From Hyphomicrobiales bacterium (GTDB lineage: Bacteria; Pseudomonadota; Alphaproteobacteria; Rhizobiales; Beijerinckiaceae), in assembly GCA_027484605.1 (NCBI GenBank), contig JAIXSR010000013.1, positions 1 through 62,161 of the forward strand: a DNA stretch of 62,161 nt, written 5' to 3'. Under the pieces are notes generated by a model. That model made no database searches, was not told where the DNA came from, and worked only from the letters and a program-made list of their open reading frames with translations. The position numbers and the translations under genes were made by a program. Positions 51,756 through 59,672 of the stretch are shown here, piece after piece; within the stretch, counting starts at the first letter, position 1, and the number at the start of each line of letters is the position of its first letter.

Positions 51756-51770
51756 ATTGGTCTGACCAAT
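51756..51770. promoter_or_regulatory. GntR-family operator between gntR and uxuB
   Basis: ATTGGTCTGACCAAT is a perfect 7-1-7 palindrome, identical to the centre of the uxaA-upstream site. From here the regulator could control the gntR-dctPQM-uxuA operon leftward and uxuB rightward. Confidence 0.85.
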
Positions 51771-51892
51771 GCACCAAGATTGACCGAGCCGGCCAGCCAT
51801 GTCAACAAACCCGTATCGGCTGGCTACGAAACGGGCGGCATCATCATTCGGGGCACAGCCGGCCCCGGCCGCTTATGCAGGGGAAAGACGCC

Positions 51893-53368
51893 ATGCGATT
51901 GAGCCAGGCCCGCCTGGGCAGCCTGCCCGTTTCCATTCGCCAGCCGGGCTATGACCGCAGCGCAACGCGGATCGGCATGGTGCATCTCGGCATCGGCGCC
52001 TTTCACCGGGCCCACCAGGCCGTGGTGATCGAGGACCGGCTGGAAGCGGGCGAGAGCGACTGGGGCATCGCTGCCGCAAGCCTCCGCTCGTCCGATACGC
52101 GCGACGCCCTGGCCCCGCAGGACTGGCTCTACACGATGGCGGTCCGGTCGGCCGCGGGCGAGGATCTCCGCGTCATCGGGGCCCTTCGCGAGAGCCATGT
52201 CGCCCCGGAGGATCCCGAGGCCCTCGTGGCGCGGATGGCCCATCCCGATACGCGGATCGTGTCACTCACCGTGACGGAAAAGGGCTATTGCCATGATCCC
52301 GCAACGGGCACGCTCAACGAGGCCCATCCGGACATTCTGGCGGATCTCACCGCGCCCGGCCGCCCGAAAACCGCGATCGGCTTCCTCGCCGCGGCTCTCG
52401 AGCGCCGCCGTCAGGCCGGCCTGCCGGCCTTCACCGTGCTCTGCTGCGACAACCTTCCCGCTAATGGCCGCACCGTGAAGCGCGTGCTGGACCGTTTTGC
52501 CGCCCTGCGCGATCCCGAGCTCGGCCGCTGGGTTGCCGATCATGTCCTCTGCCCGTCCAGCATGGTCGACCGGATCGTGCCCGCCACGACCGACGAGGAC
52601 CGGGCCCGCATCGCCGACAGCCTCGGCATGGAGGATCGCTGGCCGGTTGTCACCGAGCCGTTCCTGCAATGGGTGGTCGAGGACCGCTTCGCTCTGGGCC
52701 GGCCGGATCTGGCCGCCGCCGGCGTGACCCTCGTCAGCGACGTGACGCCGTTCGAGCACATGAAGCTGCGCCTGCTCAACGGCTCGCATTCCACCATGGC
52801 CTATCTCGGCTATCTCGCCGGCCATGTCACCATTGCCGACACGATCGGCGTGCCGGCCATGGCCCGGCTCGTCCGCCGGCTGATGGACGAGGAAATCACA
52901 CCCACCCTCGCCATGCCGGCTGGCACGGATCTCGAAGGCTACAAGGATGCGCTGATCGCGCGGTTCCGGAACCCGGCCCTGCGGCACCGGACGGCGCAGA
53001 TCGCGATGGATGGCTCGCAGAAGCTGCCGCAGCGTCTGCTCGGCACCGTCCGGGACCGGCTGGCTGCCGGCGCGCCGATCCCGCTTCTCGCGGTCGCGAT
53101 CGCGGGATGGATGCGGTTCGCCATGGGCTGGGACGAGAAATGCGAGCCGATCACGCTCAACGACCCGATGGCCCAGCGCATCCTCACGGCTGCGAATGCC
53201 GCAGGGGCCGATGCCACCCGGCTTGCCGCGGCGCTGATGGGCATCCGCGAGATTTTCGGCACCGATCTGCCTGGGGATCCGCGCTTCACCGGGCCGGTCA
53301 CGGCGGCGCTGACGATGATCCTCGACAAGGGCGCTGCCGCGGCGATCGAGGCGGCAAGCCAAAGCTGA
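51893..53368 (+). CDS. uxuB: Fructuronate reductase / mannitol dehydrogenase family protein
   Basis: A 491-residue long-chain polyol dehydrogenase family enzyme. NAD-binding motif MVHLGIGAFHRAHQA near the N-terminus, CCDNLPANGRTVKRVL, and the catalytic lysine region PFEHMKLRLLNGSHSTMAYLG. In this setting it most likely reduces D-fructuronate to D-mannonate (UxuB); tagaturonate reductase or mannitol dehydrogenase activity is possible for the same family. The ATG at 51893 follows AGGGGAAAG; an ATG 18 bases upstream is weaker. It is divergent from gntR. Confidence 0.9.
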   Translation: MRLSQARLGSLPVSIRQPGYDRSATRIGMVHLGIGAFHRAHQAVVIEDRLEAGESDWGIAAASLRSSDTRDALAPQDWLYTMAVRSAAGEDLRVIGALRESHVAPEDPEALVARMAHPDTRIVSLTVTEKGYCHDPATGTLNEAHPDILADLTAPGRPKTAIGFLAAALERRRQAGLPAFTVLCCDNLPANGRTVKRVLDRFAALRDPELGRWVADHVLCPSSMVDRIVPATTDEDRARIADSLGMEDRWPVVTEPFLQWVVEDRFALGRPDLAAAGVTLVSDVTPFEHMKLRLLNGSHSTMAYLGYLAGHVTIADTIGVPAMARLVRRLMDEEITPTLAMPAGTDLEGYKDALIARFRNPALRHRTAQIAMDGSQKLPQRLLGTVRDRLAAGAPIPLLAVAIAGWMRFAMGWDEKCEPITLNDPMAQRILTAANAAGADATRLAAALMGIREIFGTDLPGDPRFTGPVTAALTMILDKGAAAAIEAASQS

Positions 53369-53386
53369 ACCCGGCGAACCGCCGCG

Positions 53387-55372
53387 TCACAGGCGCGGCG
53401 CAAAGATCCGCGTCGGTTCGGTCTTTCCCTTGACGGCGACATGGTCGACCGGCTCCAGCGCCTCGCCCCCCGGCAGCAGGGCCGCGCTCGCCTCCCCGAT
53501 CAGGATCGGCCTGCCGTAATGCGCTGTCAGCCCCTCGAGGCGCGAGGCGAGGTTCACCGCATCGCCGAGAGCCGTGTAGTCGAACCGCGCCTGGGAACCC
53601 ATATTCCCGACCACGCAGCGCCCGGAATTGATGCCGATCCCGATCTCGAGCGGCAGATAGGGACGGCCCGCTTCCTCGGCCTCCCGCCGACGCTCGGCTT
53701 CCAGCATGGAATGGCACCGGCGCATCTCCCGCGCGGCGCGAAGGGCCCGCGCGGCATGGTCGGGCATGTCGAGCGGCGCGTTCCAGAACGCCATGATGGC
53801 ATCGCCCATGTATTTGTCGATCGTGCCGCCCTCCGCGATGATCGCCTCCGACAGGGGAGAGAGCAGGCGGTTCATCAGCGCGGTCAGGGCCTGCGGATCC
53901 TCCTGGTAGCTTTCCGCCACCGAGGTGAAGCCGCGGACATCCGAGAACAGGATGGTCAGCATCCGCGTCTCGCCGCCAAGGGCCAGCAGTTCCGGTTGCC
54001 GGACCATGCGCTCGACAAGGCTGGGCGCGAGATAATGCTGGAAGGCGGAACGGATCGCGTCCTTCTGGCGCTGCTCGCGCCAGTAATTGGCAAAGACCAG
54101 CGTCACATAGACCGAGAACCCCACGATGAGCGGATAGACCGGATCGATGAGGACGCCGTGCTCGGCAAAGAGAAACCAGCCGAGCCAGAGCGTCAGGCTG
54201 GCCAGAGCGAGGCCGAGCACCAGAACGGGCAAGGGGCCGAGCACCGGCACCAGCAGGATGATCAGCCCGGCCAAAGCCGCCCCGGCCAGAACCTCGGCGC
54301 CGAGGGCCAGATTGGGCCGCACCAGCACCGCGCCGCCGAGGATTGTCTCCAGCACCTGCGCATGGATCTCGACGCCGGGCATGGCCGGCTCGAGCGGCGT
54401 CGGCCGGAGATCCTGCAGCCCGACAGCCGAGGCGCCGACCAGCACGATGCGGTTGCGGAAACGCTCGGGCGTGAAGCGCCCTTCCAGCACATCGACGGCG
54501 GAAACGAACCGCGCCGGCGCATGCGGCGTGTAATGCACCCAGAGCCGGCCGTCACGCTCGGTCGGCAGCGGATGCCCGCCGATCACCAGCCCGGAAATCC
54601 CGGCGGAATCCCGCCGGATGGCCAGGGCATCGCCCCCGGTCGCGACGCGCAGGATCTCGACCGCCAGGGCCGGCCGGACCTGCCCGCCGATGGCGAAAGC
54701 GGTGGGCACGCGGCGGATGATGCCATCGGCCTCGGGCAGCACCGAGAACAGGCCCAGTCCGGCCGCGTTCTTCTCGAGGATCGGCAGGTTGCGGACCATG
54801 TCGGGATAGGCAGGCAGGAGATCGAGGGAATCACCGCCGATCATCGCCAGCGGCACCGGCGGATCCTCGCCCGCCTGCACCTGGCCCTGTCCGAGGCCGG
54901 ACCGGCCGAGCACCACACGGCTGCGGCCGATGGCCTCGGCCAGAAGCCGGTCGGTATCCGGCTCGGCCTCGAGCCGGCCACGCATCTCGGGCGTCAGGCC
55001 CGGCAGCGTCTGGGCCAGCCGCGCCGGAGAGAGCCGGTCCGGCTCGGGGAAGACAATGTCGAACCCGATGGTCGCGGCGCCGGCGGCCTGCAGCCGGTCG
55101 ACCAGTTCGGCCAGCACCCGGCGGGACCACGGCCATTGCCCGAGCGCCTGGAGCGAGCGGTCATCGATATCGACGATCGCGACCGGCAGATCCCCCACGG
55201 CGCGGGGCTTGGCCGCGAGATAGCGATCGAACACGGCATGACGCAGCCGTTCCAGTGGCAGCGGATCGGAGTATTTCAGGAGCGTCAGCGCAACGAGAAC
55301 CGCGAGGCCAAGCAGGCGGGGCAAGGTCCCGCCACGGCCGATCCAGCTTTTCCTGTTGCCGATGGATGCCAT
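53387..55372 (-). CDS. CHASE2-domain class III adenylate cyclase
   Basis: A 661-residue membrane cyclase. One N-terminal span (about 15-32), a periplasmic CHASE2 sensor (about 40-330, with VAIVDIDDRSLQALGQWPWSR), three membrane spans (about 335-420), then a class III cyclase domain. Metal aspartates are in LFSDVRGFTS and GDAIMAFW; the lysine in IDKYMGD favours ATP over GTP; the transition-state Asn and Arg are in DAVNLASRLE. All key residues are present, so it should make cAMP in response to an external signal. GTG at 55402 is an alternative start. Confidence 0.93.
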   Translation of the reverse strand: MASIGNRKSWIGRGGTLPRLLGLAVLVALTLLKYSDPLPLERLRHAVFDRYLAAKPRAVGDLPVAIVDIDDRSLQALGQWPWSRRVLAELVDRLQAAGAATIGFDIVFPEPDRLSPARLAQTLPGLTPEMRGRLEAEPDTDRLLAEAIGRSRVVLGRSGLGQGQVQAGEDPPVPLAMIGGDSLDLLPAYPDMVRNLPILEKNAAGLGLFSVLPEADGIIRRVPTAFAIGGQVRPALAVEILRVATGGDALAIRRDSAGISGLVIGGHPLPTERDGRLWVHYTPHAPARFVSAVDVLEGRFTPERFRNRIVLVGASAVGLQDLRPTPLEPAMPGVEIHAQVLETILGGAVLVRPNLALGAEVLAGAALAGLIILLVPVLGPLPVLVLGLALASLTLWLGWFLFAEHGVLIDPVYPLIVGFSVYVTLVFANYWREQRQKDAIRSAFQHYLAPSLVERMVRQPELLALGGETRMLTILFSDVRGFTSVAESYQEDPQALTALMNRLLSPLSEAIIAEGGTIDKYMGDAIMAFWNAPLDMPDHAARALRAAREMRRCHSMLEAERRREAEEAGRPYLPLEIGIGINSGRCVVGNMGSQARFDYTALGDAVNLASRLEGLTAHYGRPILIGEASAALLPGGEALEPVDHVAVKGKTEPTRIFAPRL

Positions 55373-55463
55373 GCCGAGGTCCGCCCTCCCCTGCGGGCGC
55401 ACTCTATCCGAACCGGCGCGCCTCGCCAGCCCGCCAGCCGGCTTGTCCAGCCGGAAATGAGAA

Positions 55464-55481
55464 CGGGGGCCTTCGCCCCCG
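55464..55481 (-). terminator. Terminator-like hairpin after dksA
   Basis: CGGGGGC (55464-55470) pairs with GCCCCCG (55475-55481) around a four-base loop (GAAG on the minus strand), 5 bases beyond the dksA stop. The tail GTTCTCATTT is only moderately T-rich. Confidence 0.6.
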
Positions 55482-55486
55482 CCACC

Positions 55487-55927
55487 TCAATCGTCGCGAT
55501 AGATTTTCTCGCGCCGCTCGTGACGTTCCTGCGCCTCGATCGACAGCGTCGCGATCGGGCGGGCATCGAGCCGCGCCAGCGAGATGGGCTCGCCGGTTTC
55601 CTCGCAATAGCCGTAGGAGCCATCCTCGATGCGGGACAGGGCCGCGTCGATCTTGGCGATCAGCTTCCGCTGCCTGTCCCGCGCGCGGAGCTCGATGGCC
55701 CGGTCGCCCTCGGAGGAGGCCCGGTCCACAAGATCGGGGTGGGAATCCGTGTCGCTCTGCATCGCCGTGAGCGTCAATTCGGAATCCCGGATGATCTCTT
55801 CCTTCCAGTCGCGCAATTTCCGGCGGAAATATTCGCGCTGGCGGTCACTCATAAAGGGCTCGTCATCCGAGGGGCGGTAACCGCGCTCGAGCGAGATGGG
55901 AGCCTTGGTCGCATTTGCCGTCGACAT
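55487..55927 (-). CDS. dksA: RNA polymerase-binding transcription factor DksA
   Basis: A 146-residue DksA/TraR-type protein that binds in the RNA polymerase secondary channel and modulates ppGpp responses. A coiled coil (about 35-105) carries the tip motif DLVDRA (65-70; DxxDxA). The C-terminal zinc-finger region reads YGYCEETGEPI...ARPIATLSIEAQERHER: only C108 of the four canonical cysteines remains, a form known for alphaproteobacterial DksA. GAAGAGG precedes the start at 55927. It sits between fliX and the cyclase gene on the same strand. Confidence 0.93.
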   Translation of the reverse strand: MSTANATKAPISLERGYRPSDDEPFMSDRQREYFRRKLRDWKEEIIRDSELTLTAMQSDTDSHPDLVDRASSEGDRAIELRARDRQRKLIAKIDAALSRIEDGSYGYCEETGEPISLARLDARPIATLSIEAQERHERREKIYRDD

Positions 55928-56104
55928 CGCTTCGCCTCTTCGCAAAGTCGAAACACATTGAGGCGGCGGTATAGCGCTAGCCGTATGACGAAACAATCAC
56001 GATGGGCAAAATTTCCGGGACAGCCTTGCCAAAACCCGCATCCGGATCCGCCCGTTTGAAACTATCTTGCGGAAACAAGGCAGGATTCGACAGGAAAGGA
56101 CGGC

Positions 56105-56539
56105 TCAGCCCCGCGAGCGTTGGGCGGCCCGGATCTTGGCCAGCTCGACCTCGGCCCGCAATTCGATCGAGTCCATGATCGAATCCAGTGCCGGATCGCC
56201 GCTATCGGCCGTGTCACGGACCATCACCGAGAGACGATTCGTGAAATCCGGCGGCATCTGCCCGGCCAGAAGCGCGAGCTTCAGCTCGTCGAGCAGGTCA
56301 AGCATGGACTGGCCACGCTTCACGCTGCGGCGCCGCTTCTCGCGCGTATTGTCCTCGGACTGGATGGCGATCAGCGCCTCGAGGCCACCGAGAATCGAGA
56401 TCGGGGCCTTCGCTTCCATCTTCGCGGTCGCGCCGCCCGAGTCGATGGTGAACCGCGCACCGGTCCCGCCGGAACCCCGCACGCCGCGTGAACCGCCGAC
56501 ACCCGACACACCCTTTTGATCCGTGATCCGAATCGTCAT
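56105..56539 (-). CDS. fliX: Flagellar assembly regulator FliX
   Basis: A 144-residue protein of the FliX family. In Caulobacter FliX links assembly of the early flagellar basal body to FlbD, the activator of sigma-54 flagellar promoters. The glycine-rich start (VSGVGGSRGVRGSGGTGARF) and the C-terminal LDLLDELKLALLAGQMP...LDSIMDSIELRAEVELAKI match the family. It is divergent from flgI, as in Caulobacter, with a sigma-54-type promoter for flgI between them. The ATG at 56539 was chosen by family start. Confidence 0.9.
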   Translation of the reverse strand: MTIRITDQKGVSGVGGSRGVRGSGGTGARFTIDSGGATAKMEAKAPISILGGLEALIAIQSEDNTREKRRRSVKRGQSMLDLLDELKLALLAGQMPPDFTNRLSVMVRDTADSGDPALDSIMDSIELRAEVELAKIRAAQRSRG

Positions 56540-56730
56540 CCGACCTGCATTCCCCGCCGCGTCGCGGCCTGTCTCTTTGCGAGCATGTTCGCGCAAGCTG
56601 GTTAAGCACCGGTAACCATACCGGGACAAATTTGCCGGGTGGGCAGATTCCGCCGGGCAAGCCAGCGCGACCGGTTATCCGGCAGAAAATAAAATCCCTT
56701 GAATTTCATTGACTTGATTTTTCCAGTGGC

Positions 56731-56747
56731 TTGGCACGCTACTCGCA
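56731..56747 (+). promoter_or_regulatory. Sigma-54-type promoter of the flgI operon
   Basis: TTGGCACGCTACTCGCA has the -24 element TGGCAC and a -12 element TCGC, with exactly 10 bases between GG (56733-56734) and GC (56745-56746), the invariant sigma-54 spacing. It predicts transcription starting near 56758, about 80 bases before the flgI start. Confidence 0.75.
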
Positions 56748-56836
56748 GAAGGACCAGCGAACGACTCCTGTCTCGCGTGCGTTCACCGAAATTCACGATC
56801 GAAGATGCCGGTCACGGCCGCAGGAGCACCCAACCC

Positions 56837-58006
56837 ATGATGACGAAGGCACGTTTTCCCGCCGATCGACCCGGCAGCCTCTTGAACAGGCTGAGGGACA
56901 TCGGCGCCGCGCTCGGCTTCGGCGCGCTCGGGCTCGGTCTGATCGGCCAGCAGGATGCGCAGGCCCTGTCGCGGATCAAGGATCTCGCCGCCATCGAAGG
57001 CGTCCGCGAGAACCAGCTGGTCGGCTACGGCCTCGTCACCGGCCTCAACGGCACCGGCGACACGCTCAACAACTGCCCGATGACCCGGCAATCCCTCCAG
57101 GCGATGATGGAACGCCTCGGCGTCAACACCCGCCAGGCCAACATGCGCACGGCCAACGTGGCGGCAGTCATGGTCACGGCCAACCTCGTCGCCTTCGCCA
57201 CGCAGGGCACCCGGCTTGACGTGACCGTCTCCGCCATGTGCGACTCTAAGTCGCTGCAGGGCGCCACGCTGCTGGCCACCCCGCTCCTCGGGGCCGATGG
57301 CGAGGTCTATGCCGTCGCCCAGGGCAGCCTGGCCATTTCCGGCTTCTCTGCCGAGGGCGATGCGGCGAAGATCACCCGCGGCGTGCCCACGGTCGGCCGG
57401 ATTGCGAACGGGGCGCTGATCGAGCGCGAGGTCGATTTCCGCCTCAACCACCTGCAGAATCTCCGCCTCTCGCTGCGCAACCCCGACCTGACGACCGCGC
57501 GCCGCATCGCCGCCGCGATCAACGACTTCCTCGGCGCGGATTCGGCCGAACCGACCGATCCTTCCACCGTGGCGGTGCAGGTGCCGCGCAACTTCCAGGG
57601 CAACATGATCCGCCTGCTCACGGAAGTGGAACAGCTCCGCGTCGAGCCCGACCAGCGCGCCCGTGTCGTGGTCGACGAGCGTTCGGGCATCATCGTGATG
57701 GGCAAGGACGTGAAGGTCAGCCAGGTCGCTGTCGCCCAGGGCAACCTCACCGTCACCATCACCGAACAGCCGGAAGTCTCCCAGCCGGAGCCATTCTCCC
57801 GCGGCCAGACGGTCGTGGTGCCGCGGACCGGCGTCCGGGTCGACACGGATGACAAGAAGAAGCTGGCCATCGTCAAGGACAGCGTCTCGCTCCGCGAACT
57901 GGTCGACGGCCTCAATGCCCTCGGGGTCGGCCCGCGTGACCTGATCTCGATCCTGCAGGCGATCAAGTCCGCCGGCGCCCTCCAGGCCGATATCGAGGTG
58001 ATGTGA
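56837..58006 (+). CDS. flgI: Flagellar P-ring protein FlgI
   Basis: A 389-residue periplasmic protein forming the basal-body P-ring. A hydrophobic N-terminal signal (about 20-42, ALGFGALGLGLIG) precedes SRIKDLAAIEGVRENQLVGYGLVTGLNGTGD, the highly conserved FlgI start, and RTANVAAVMVTANLVAFATQGTRLDVTVS. It ends with LVDGLNALGVGPRDLISILQAIKSAGALQADIEVM, also diagnostic. CAGGAG lies about 10 bases before the ATG at 56837. First gene of a three-gene flagellar operon. Confidence 0.97.
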   Translation: MMTKARFPADRPGSLLNRLRDIGAALGFGALGLGLIGQQDAQALSRIKDLAAIEGVRENQLVGYGLVTGLNGTGDTLNNCPMTRQSLQAMMERLGVNTRQANMRTANVAAVMVTANLVAFATQGTRLDVTVSAMCDSKSLQGATLLATPLLGADGEVYAVAQGSLAISGFSAEGDAAKITRGVPTVGRIANGALIEREVDFRLNHLQNLRLSLRNPDLTTARRIAAAINDFLGADSAEPTDPSTVAVQVPRNFQGNMIRLLTEVEQLRVEPDQRARVVVDERSGIIVMGKDVKVSQVAVAQGNLTVTITEQPEVSQPEPFSRGQTVVVPRTGVRVDTDDKKKLAIVKDSVSLRELVDGLNALGVGPRDLISILQAIKSAGALQADIEVM

Positions 58007-58359
58007 TGAACCTCAAGATCGCCCCCAACCCGAATTTCGCCGCCGATATCGAACGTGCCAAGGCGGCGGGCCTCCTGCCCAAGAACATCCCGGCCAATCG
58101 CAAGGCCTGGGAAACGGCCCAGGGCCTCGAGGCCAACTTCTTCCAGACGATGATCGGCACCATGTTCGAAGGCGTGCAGGGCGAGGGCCAGATGGGCACC
58201 TCGGCCACCGGCCAGGATGCCTGGCGCGGCATGATGATCGAACAATACGGCCAGTCCATCGTCGGAAAGGGCGGCATCAACCTCGCCCCCCAGATCTATC
58301 GTGAAATGTTGCGTCACCAGGAGTCTTCCGCCCATGGCATCCAAAGGCCAAACCGCTGA
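58006..58359 (+). CDS. Rod-binding protein (FlgJ N-terminal domain; CheL-like)
   Basis: A 117-residue protein equal to the rod-capping N-terminal domain of FlgJ; the muramidase domain of enterobacterial FlgJ is absent, as is normal in alphaproteobacteria. The core AQGLEANFFQTMIGTMFEGVQGEG...WRGMMIEQYGQSIVGKGGINLAPQIYREML is the family pattern. Its start shares a base with the flgI stop (TGATG), so translation is coupled. Confidence 0.9.
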   Translation: MNLKIAPNPNFAADIERAKAAGLLPKNIPANRKAWETAQGLEANFFQTMIGTMFEGVQGEGQMGTSATGQDAWRGMMIEQYGQSIVGKGGINLAPQIYREMLRHQESSAHGIQRPNR

Positions 58360-58816
58360 GCGCGCCGATACCCGGCTCAAGATCACCCGTGCCGAGGATG
58401 CCGAATTGCTCGTCGGCTCGGCACTGGAGGCCCTGGACCGGCTCGAGCCGCTGATCGAGGAGGAAACGCGCCTCTTCAAGGCCGGCAAGGCCCGGGAAGC
58501 GCTGACCCTCGCGGTCGAGAAGAACAACGCCGCCCAGGGCTACACCCGTTGCCTGGAATCGCTGAAGCACAATGCCATCGCGATCGGGCGTTTCCAGCCG
58601 CCCAATCTCGAGAGCCTGCGCGCCCGCCATGAATCCTTCTCGGCCAAGATGGCCCTGAACATGGCCGTCGTCGCCACGGCGCGCACGGTGTCGGAAGGCC
58701 TCCTGCGCGATCTCGCCGATGCCGTCGGCAAGAATGGCTCGCCGAAGACCTATATCCGCGGCGGCGTGACCCGGAAGGCTGGGACCGCGCCTCTGGCCAT
58801 CTCCAAGGCGATGTAG
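58334..58816 (+). CDS. FlbY/FlgN-like flagellar protein
   Basis: A 160-residue mostly alpha-helical protein that overlaps the rod-binding gene by 26 bases. Position after flgI and flgJ-N matches flbY of Caulobacter, and the long helix EDAELLVGSALEALDRLEPLIEEETRLFKAGKAREAL resembles FlgN-type export chaperones. It probably helps assembly or export of hook-filament junction proteins; the specific role is inferred from position. Confidence 0.75.
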   Translation: MASKGQTAERADTRLKITRAEDAELLVGSALEALDRLEPLIEEETRLFKAGKAREALTLAVEKNNAAQGYTRCLESLKHNAIAIGRFQPPNLESLRARHESFSAKMALNMAVVATARTVSEGLLRDLADAVGKNGSPKTYIRGGVTRKAGTAPLAISKAM

Positions 58817-58863
58817 GCCGGCATCGTTTCCTCCGGGCATTCCCGGATCCGGACTTCAGCAAA

Positions 58864-58891
58864 GGGCATGGCCGCAAGGCCGTGCCCTTTT
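58864..58891 (+). terminator. Intrinsic terminator of the flgI operon
   Basis: GGGCATGGCC (58864-58873) pairs with GGCCGTGCCC (58878-58887) through a GCAA tetraloop with one T-G pair, followed by TTTT (58888-58891). It lies 47 bases after the last gene of the flgI operon. Confidence 0.88.
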
Positions 58892-58969
58892 CGCATGGGC
58901 GATCCCCTTCGCATGGGCCATGGCCTGCAGGTTGATTCGCGTCGCGGCCCGGGCTGCCGCGGCTGCAAC

Positions 58970-58996
58970 ACAGGCGTTAATTTAACTCTAATTCTT
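58970..58996 (+). promoter_or_regulatory. Putative flagellar regulatory motif before the flaG-like gene
   Basis: ACAGGCGTTAATTTAACTCTAATTCTT lies in the 290-base gap before the FlaG-like gene. ACAGGCGTTAA recurs upstream of the first flagellin (59500-59510) and TTTAACTCT recurs upstream of the second (61372-61380), so these are probably shared promoter elements of late flagellar genes. Confidence 0.45.
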
Positions 58997-59106
58997 GGCA
59001 ATGGATTCAGCCCGGCTCAACCATCTTTCTGAACGCTTCCTAAAGACGCAAGCAACTAAATTGGGCACAGGCAGAACATGGATGTCTGCCGGAAACGAGT
59101 TCTGCG

Positions 59107-59448
59107 ATGGATAACCGCATTTCGACGGGGGTGGCACCGCTGCCCATGACGACTTCAAGGCCGGATCTGGCGGCGCCGAAGGCAGCTGTCCGGACCGACA
59201 TGGCGCCGCCGGTGGCGGTGACGGCGCAGGCCGCCTCGGAACAGGCGCGCTGGAACCGCGAGCGCCGACCCGACAATTCAGGCGCGAATGGCCGCCGCTT
59301 CGAGAGCTCGCTCGATCTCGACCGCGAGACCGGCGACCTGATCTACCGCGTGATCGACCCGACCTCACGGGCGACCATCTCGCAATATCCCTATGAAGGC
59401 CTGCTGCGCCTCCGCGCCTATATCAAGTCGGCCAACGAAAAAGGCTGA
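59107..59448 (+). CDS. FlaG-like flagellar protein
   Basis: A 113-residue protein with a low-complexity Ala/Pro-rich N-terminal half and a conserved end: LDLDRETGDLIYRVIDPTSRATISQYPYEGLLRLRAYI, which resembles the C-terminal beta-region of FlaG. FlaG affects filament length in other bacteria. Placement immediately before two flagellin genes supports a filament-related role. It is also possible that it is an unnamed alphaproteobacterial flagellar gene. Confidence 0.68.
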   Translation: MDNRISTGVAPLPMTTSRPDLAAPKAAVRTDMAPPVAVTAQAASEQARWNRERRPDNSGANGRRFESSLDLDRETGDLIYRVIDPTSRATISQYPYEGLLRLRAYIKSANEKG

Positions 59449-59495
59449 GCATCGCGGCCTCTCCCGGAGATTTCGCGGACGCTCGGCCTCGTTTT

Positions 59496-59541
59496 CTTAA
59501 CAGGCGTTAAGGTTACCAAGTTCTTTTTTGTTAAGGTTACC
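59496..59541 (+). promoter_or_regulatory. Repeat-rich control region of the first flagellin gene
   Basis: CTTAAC-AGGC-GTTAAG (59496-59511) is a perfect 6-4-6 palindrome. It overlaps the first of two direct repeats GTTAAGGTTACC (59506-59517 and 59530-59541), spaced 24 bases apart. The cluster suggests stacked activator sites for flagellin transcription. Confidence 0.5.
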
Positions 59542-59672
59542 GAATTTAACCAAGCTTTAGCCGCTTGGGTGCATTTTCCTTCCTGAAGGCTGTCTTTGCC
59601 AGCCGCGAAGCCCTCCCCGCCCCGGGCAGGAGGCCGACGCAGCCGGCGACCGATCCACAGAAGGTGATGCAG

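Noticed and set aside
59490-59515. TTAA-N6-TTAA resembling a CtrA box
   Set aside because: CtrA boxes need seven bases between TTAA halves; here there are six, so it is reported only as a palindrome.
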